This document shows positions 63,692-64,000 of a DNA stretch of 64,000 bases, one piece after another (the first letter of the stretch is position 1; each line of letters opens with the position of its first letter). The translations under genes were made by a program, and so were the position numbers. This DNA is from Lysinibacillus composti. Lineage in GTDB: Bacteria; Bacillota; Bacilli; Bacillales_A; Planococcaceae. Where the stretch lies: NCBI RefSeq assembly GCF_016908465.1, contig NZ_JAFBDY010000018.1, positions 1-64,000 on the forward strand. Direction: 5' to 3'. The notes under the pieces are model-generated. The model searched no databases. It was not told the origin of the DNA and saw only the letters and a program-made list of their open reading frames with translations.

Positions 63692-64000
63692 TTACGTATT
63701 TTTTGCATTCAATGGGAATCTTGCAAATTCCTTATATTTTGGTGACTGATCCAAGTGTGTTTCATAAAGAATAACCTCACTCACTTCAAATTCAAAAGTC
63801 TGATGATCCTCGGTTCTAATCGATTTTAGCTTTTCGGAATTAAAAAAGCGTTCTCCTTTGTATTTTCTTGCTAATGTAATATGGGGGCGGAAAGGTTTTT
63901 TATCTAATTCAAAGCCTAACTTTAAACATTGGGTAAATACCTTTTTCTGCACTTCCGCTAACGGTTCAGATTCCACTACACCTGCCCAAAATATTCGCGG
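63692..64000 (-). CDS. thpR: RNA 2',3'-cyclic phosphodiesterase (2'-5' RNA ligase), partial
   Basis: The gene continues past the right window edge; only about the C-terminal 100 residues are visible. The frame is open from the edge (RIFWAGV, a conserved segment) and includes the second HxTx motif in FRPHITLARK. The end is SEVILYETHLDQSPKYKEFARFPL, typical of the LigT/ThpR family. The first HxTx motif lies outside. It hydrolyses 2',3'-cyclic phosphates on RNA. Confidence 0.82.
   Translation of the reverse strand, partial: PRIFWAGVVESEPLAEVQKKVFTQCLKLGFELDKKPFRPHITLARKYKGERFFNSEKLKSIRTEDHQTFEFEVSEVILYETHLDQSPKYKEFARFPLNAKNT

Overview
The window comes from a low-GC, endospore-forming Gram-positive of the order Bacillales. 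It carries the spore germination hydrolase CwlJ, the sporulation protein YyaC, Bacillus-type ribosome binding sites, TTG/GTG starts and U-tract terminators. Gene content resembles the Lysinibacillus/Solibacillus (Planococcaceae/Caryophanaceae) group, but no marker here fixes the genus. No rRNA, tRNA, prophage or CRISPR array was seen.

Layout. 0.1-2.1 kb: an LTA-synthase-type sulfatase. 2.6-9.5 kb (minus): a corrinoid uptake and salvage operon (btuF, btuC, a btuD-cbiZ fusion, cobO, cobQ, a cytosolic cobalamin-binding protein) behind a sigma-A promoter, a cobalamin riboswitch and a terminator. 9.7-14.6 kb: a plastic zone with a PAP2 phosphatase, an IS110-family element, a perfect 46-bp palindrome, two of three copies of a dispersed structured repeat, an M50 protease, an unassigned ~195-nt structured RNA candidate and two very small genes. 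14.6-21.1 kb: amino-acid catabolism (P5C dehydrogenase, methylmalonate-semialdehyde dehydrogenase, an APC permease), a DUF192 protein and CwlJ. The mmsA-like gene and the permease share a spaced upstream motif.

22-33.3 kb (minus): an eleven-gene operon for import and cytoplasmic breakdown of cell-wall peptides. It holds a VanX-like dipeptidase, DppA, dipeptide epimerase, a complete Opp/Dpp ABC importer, an LD-carboxypeptidase, a serine hydrolase of class A beta-lactamase fold and an NlpC/P60 peptidase. 33.6-40.7 kb: P1 aminopeptidase, bioY-bioB under a BirA operator, an MMPL exporter, a nitroreductase, and an amidase-domain gene that appears to start at ATT. 40.9-42.5 kb: a DUF2804 protein and the longest copy of the dispersed repeat.

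42.5-53.3 kb: a malonate utilisation locus. A GntR regulator and mdcH-A-B-C-DE-G lie on the minus strand; a divergent CaiB-family CoA-transferase and a MatC-type carrier lie on the plus strand; a nitrilase-family hydrolase sits downstream. 53.3-64 kb: YyaC, a glycerophosphodiester phosphodiesterase, cadC-cadA metal efflux, copC-copD (copC apparently starting at ATT), small proteins, HelD, a HepT-like DUF86 protein with an altered catalytic motif, and a truncated thpR at the window edge.

Most of the window is ordinary chromosome. The most unusual signals are the three mosaic copies of a terminal-inverted-repeat element whose internal hairpins show compensatory base changes, the unassigned structured RNA at 13.6 kb, and the ATT starts. 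No unknown multi-gene system was evident.
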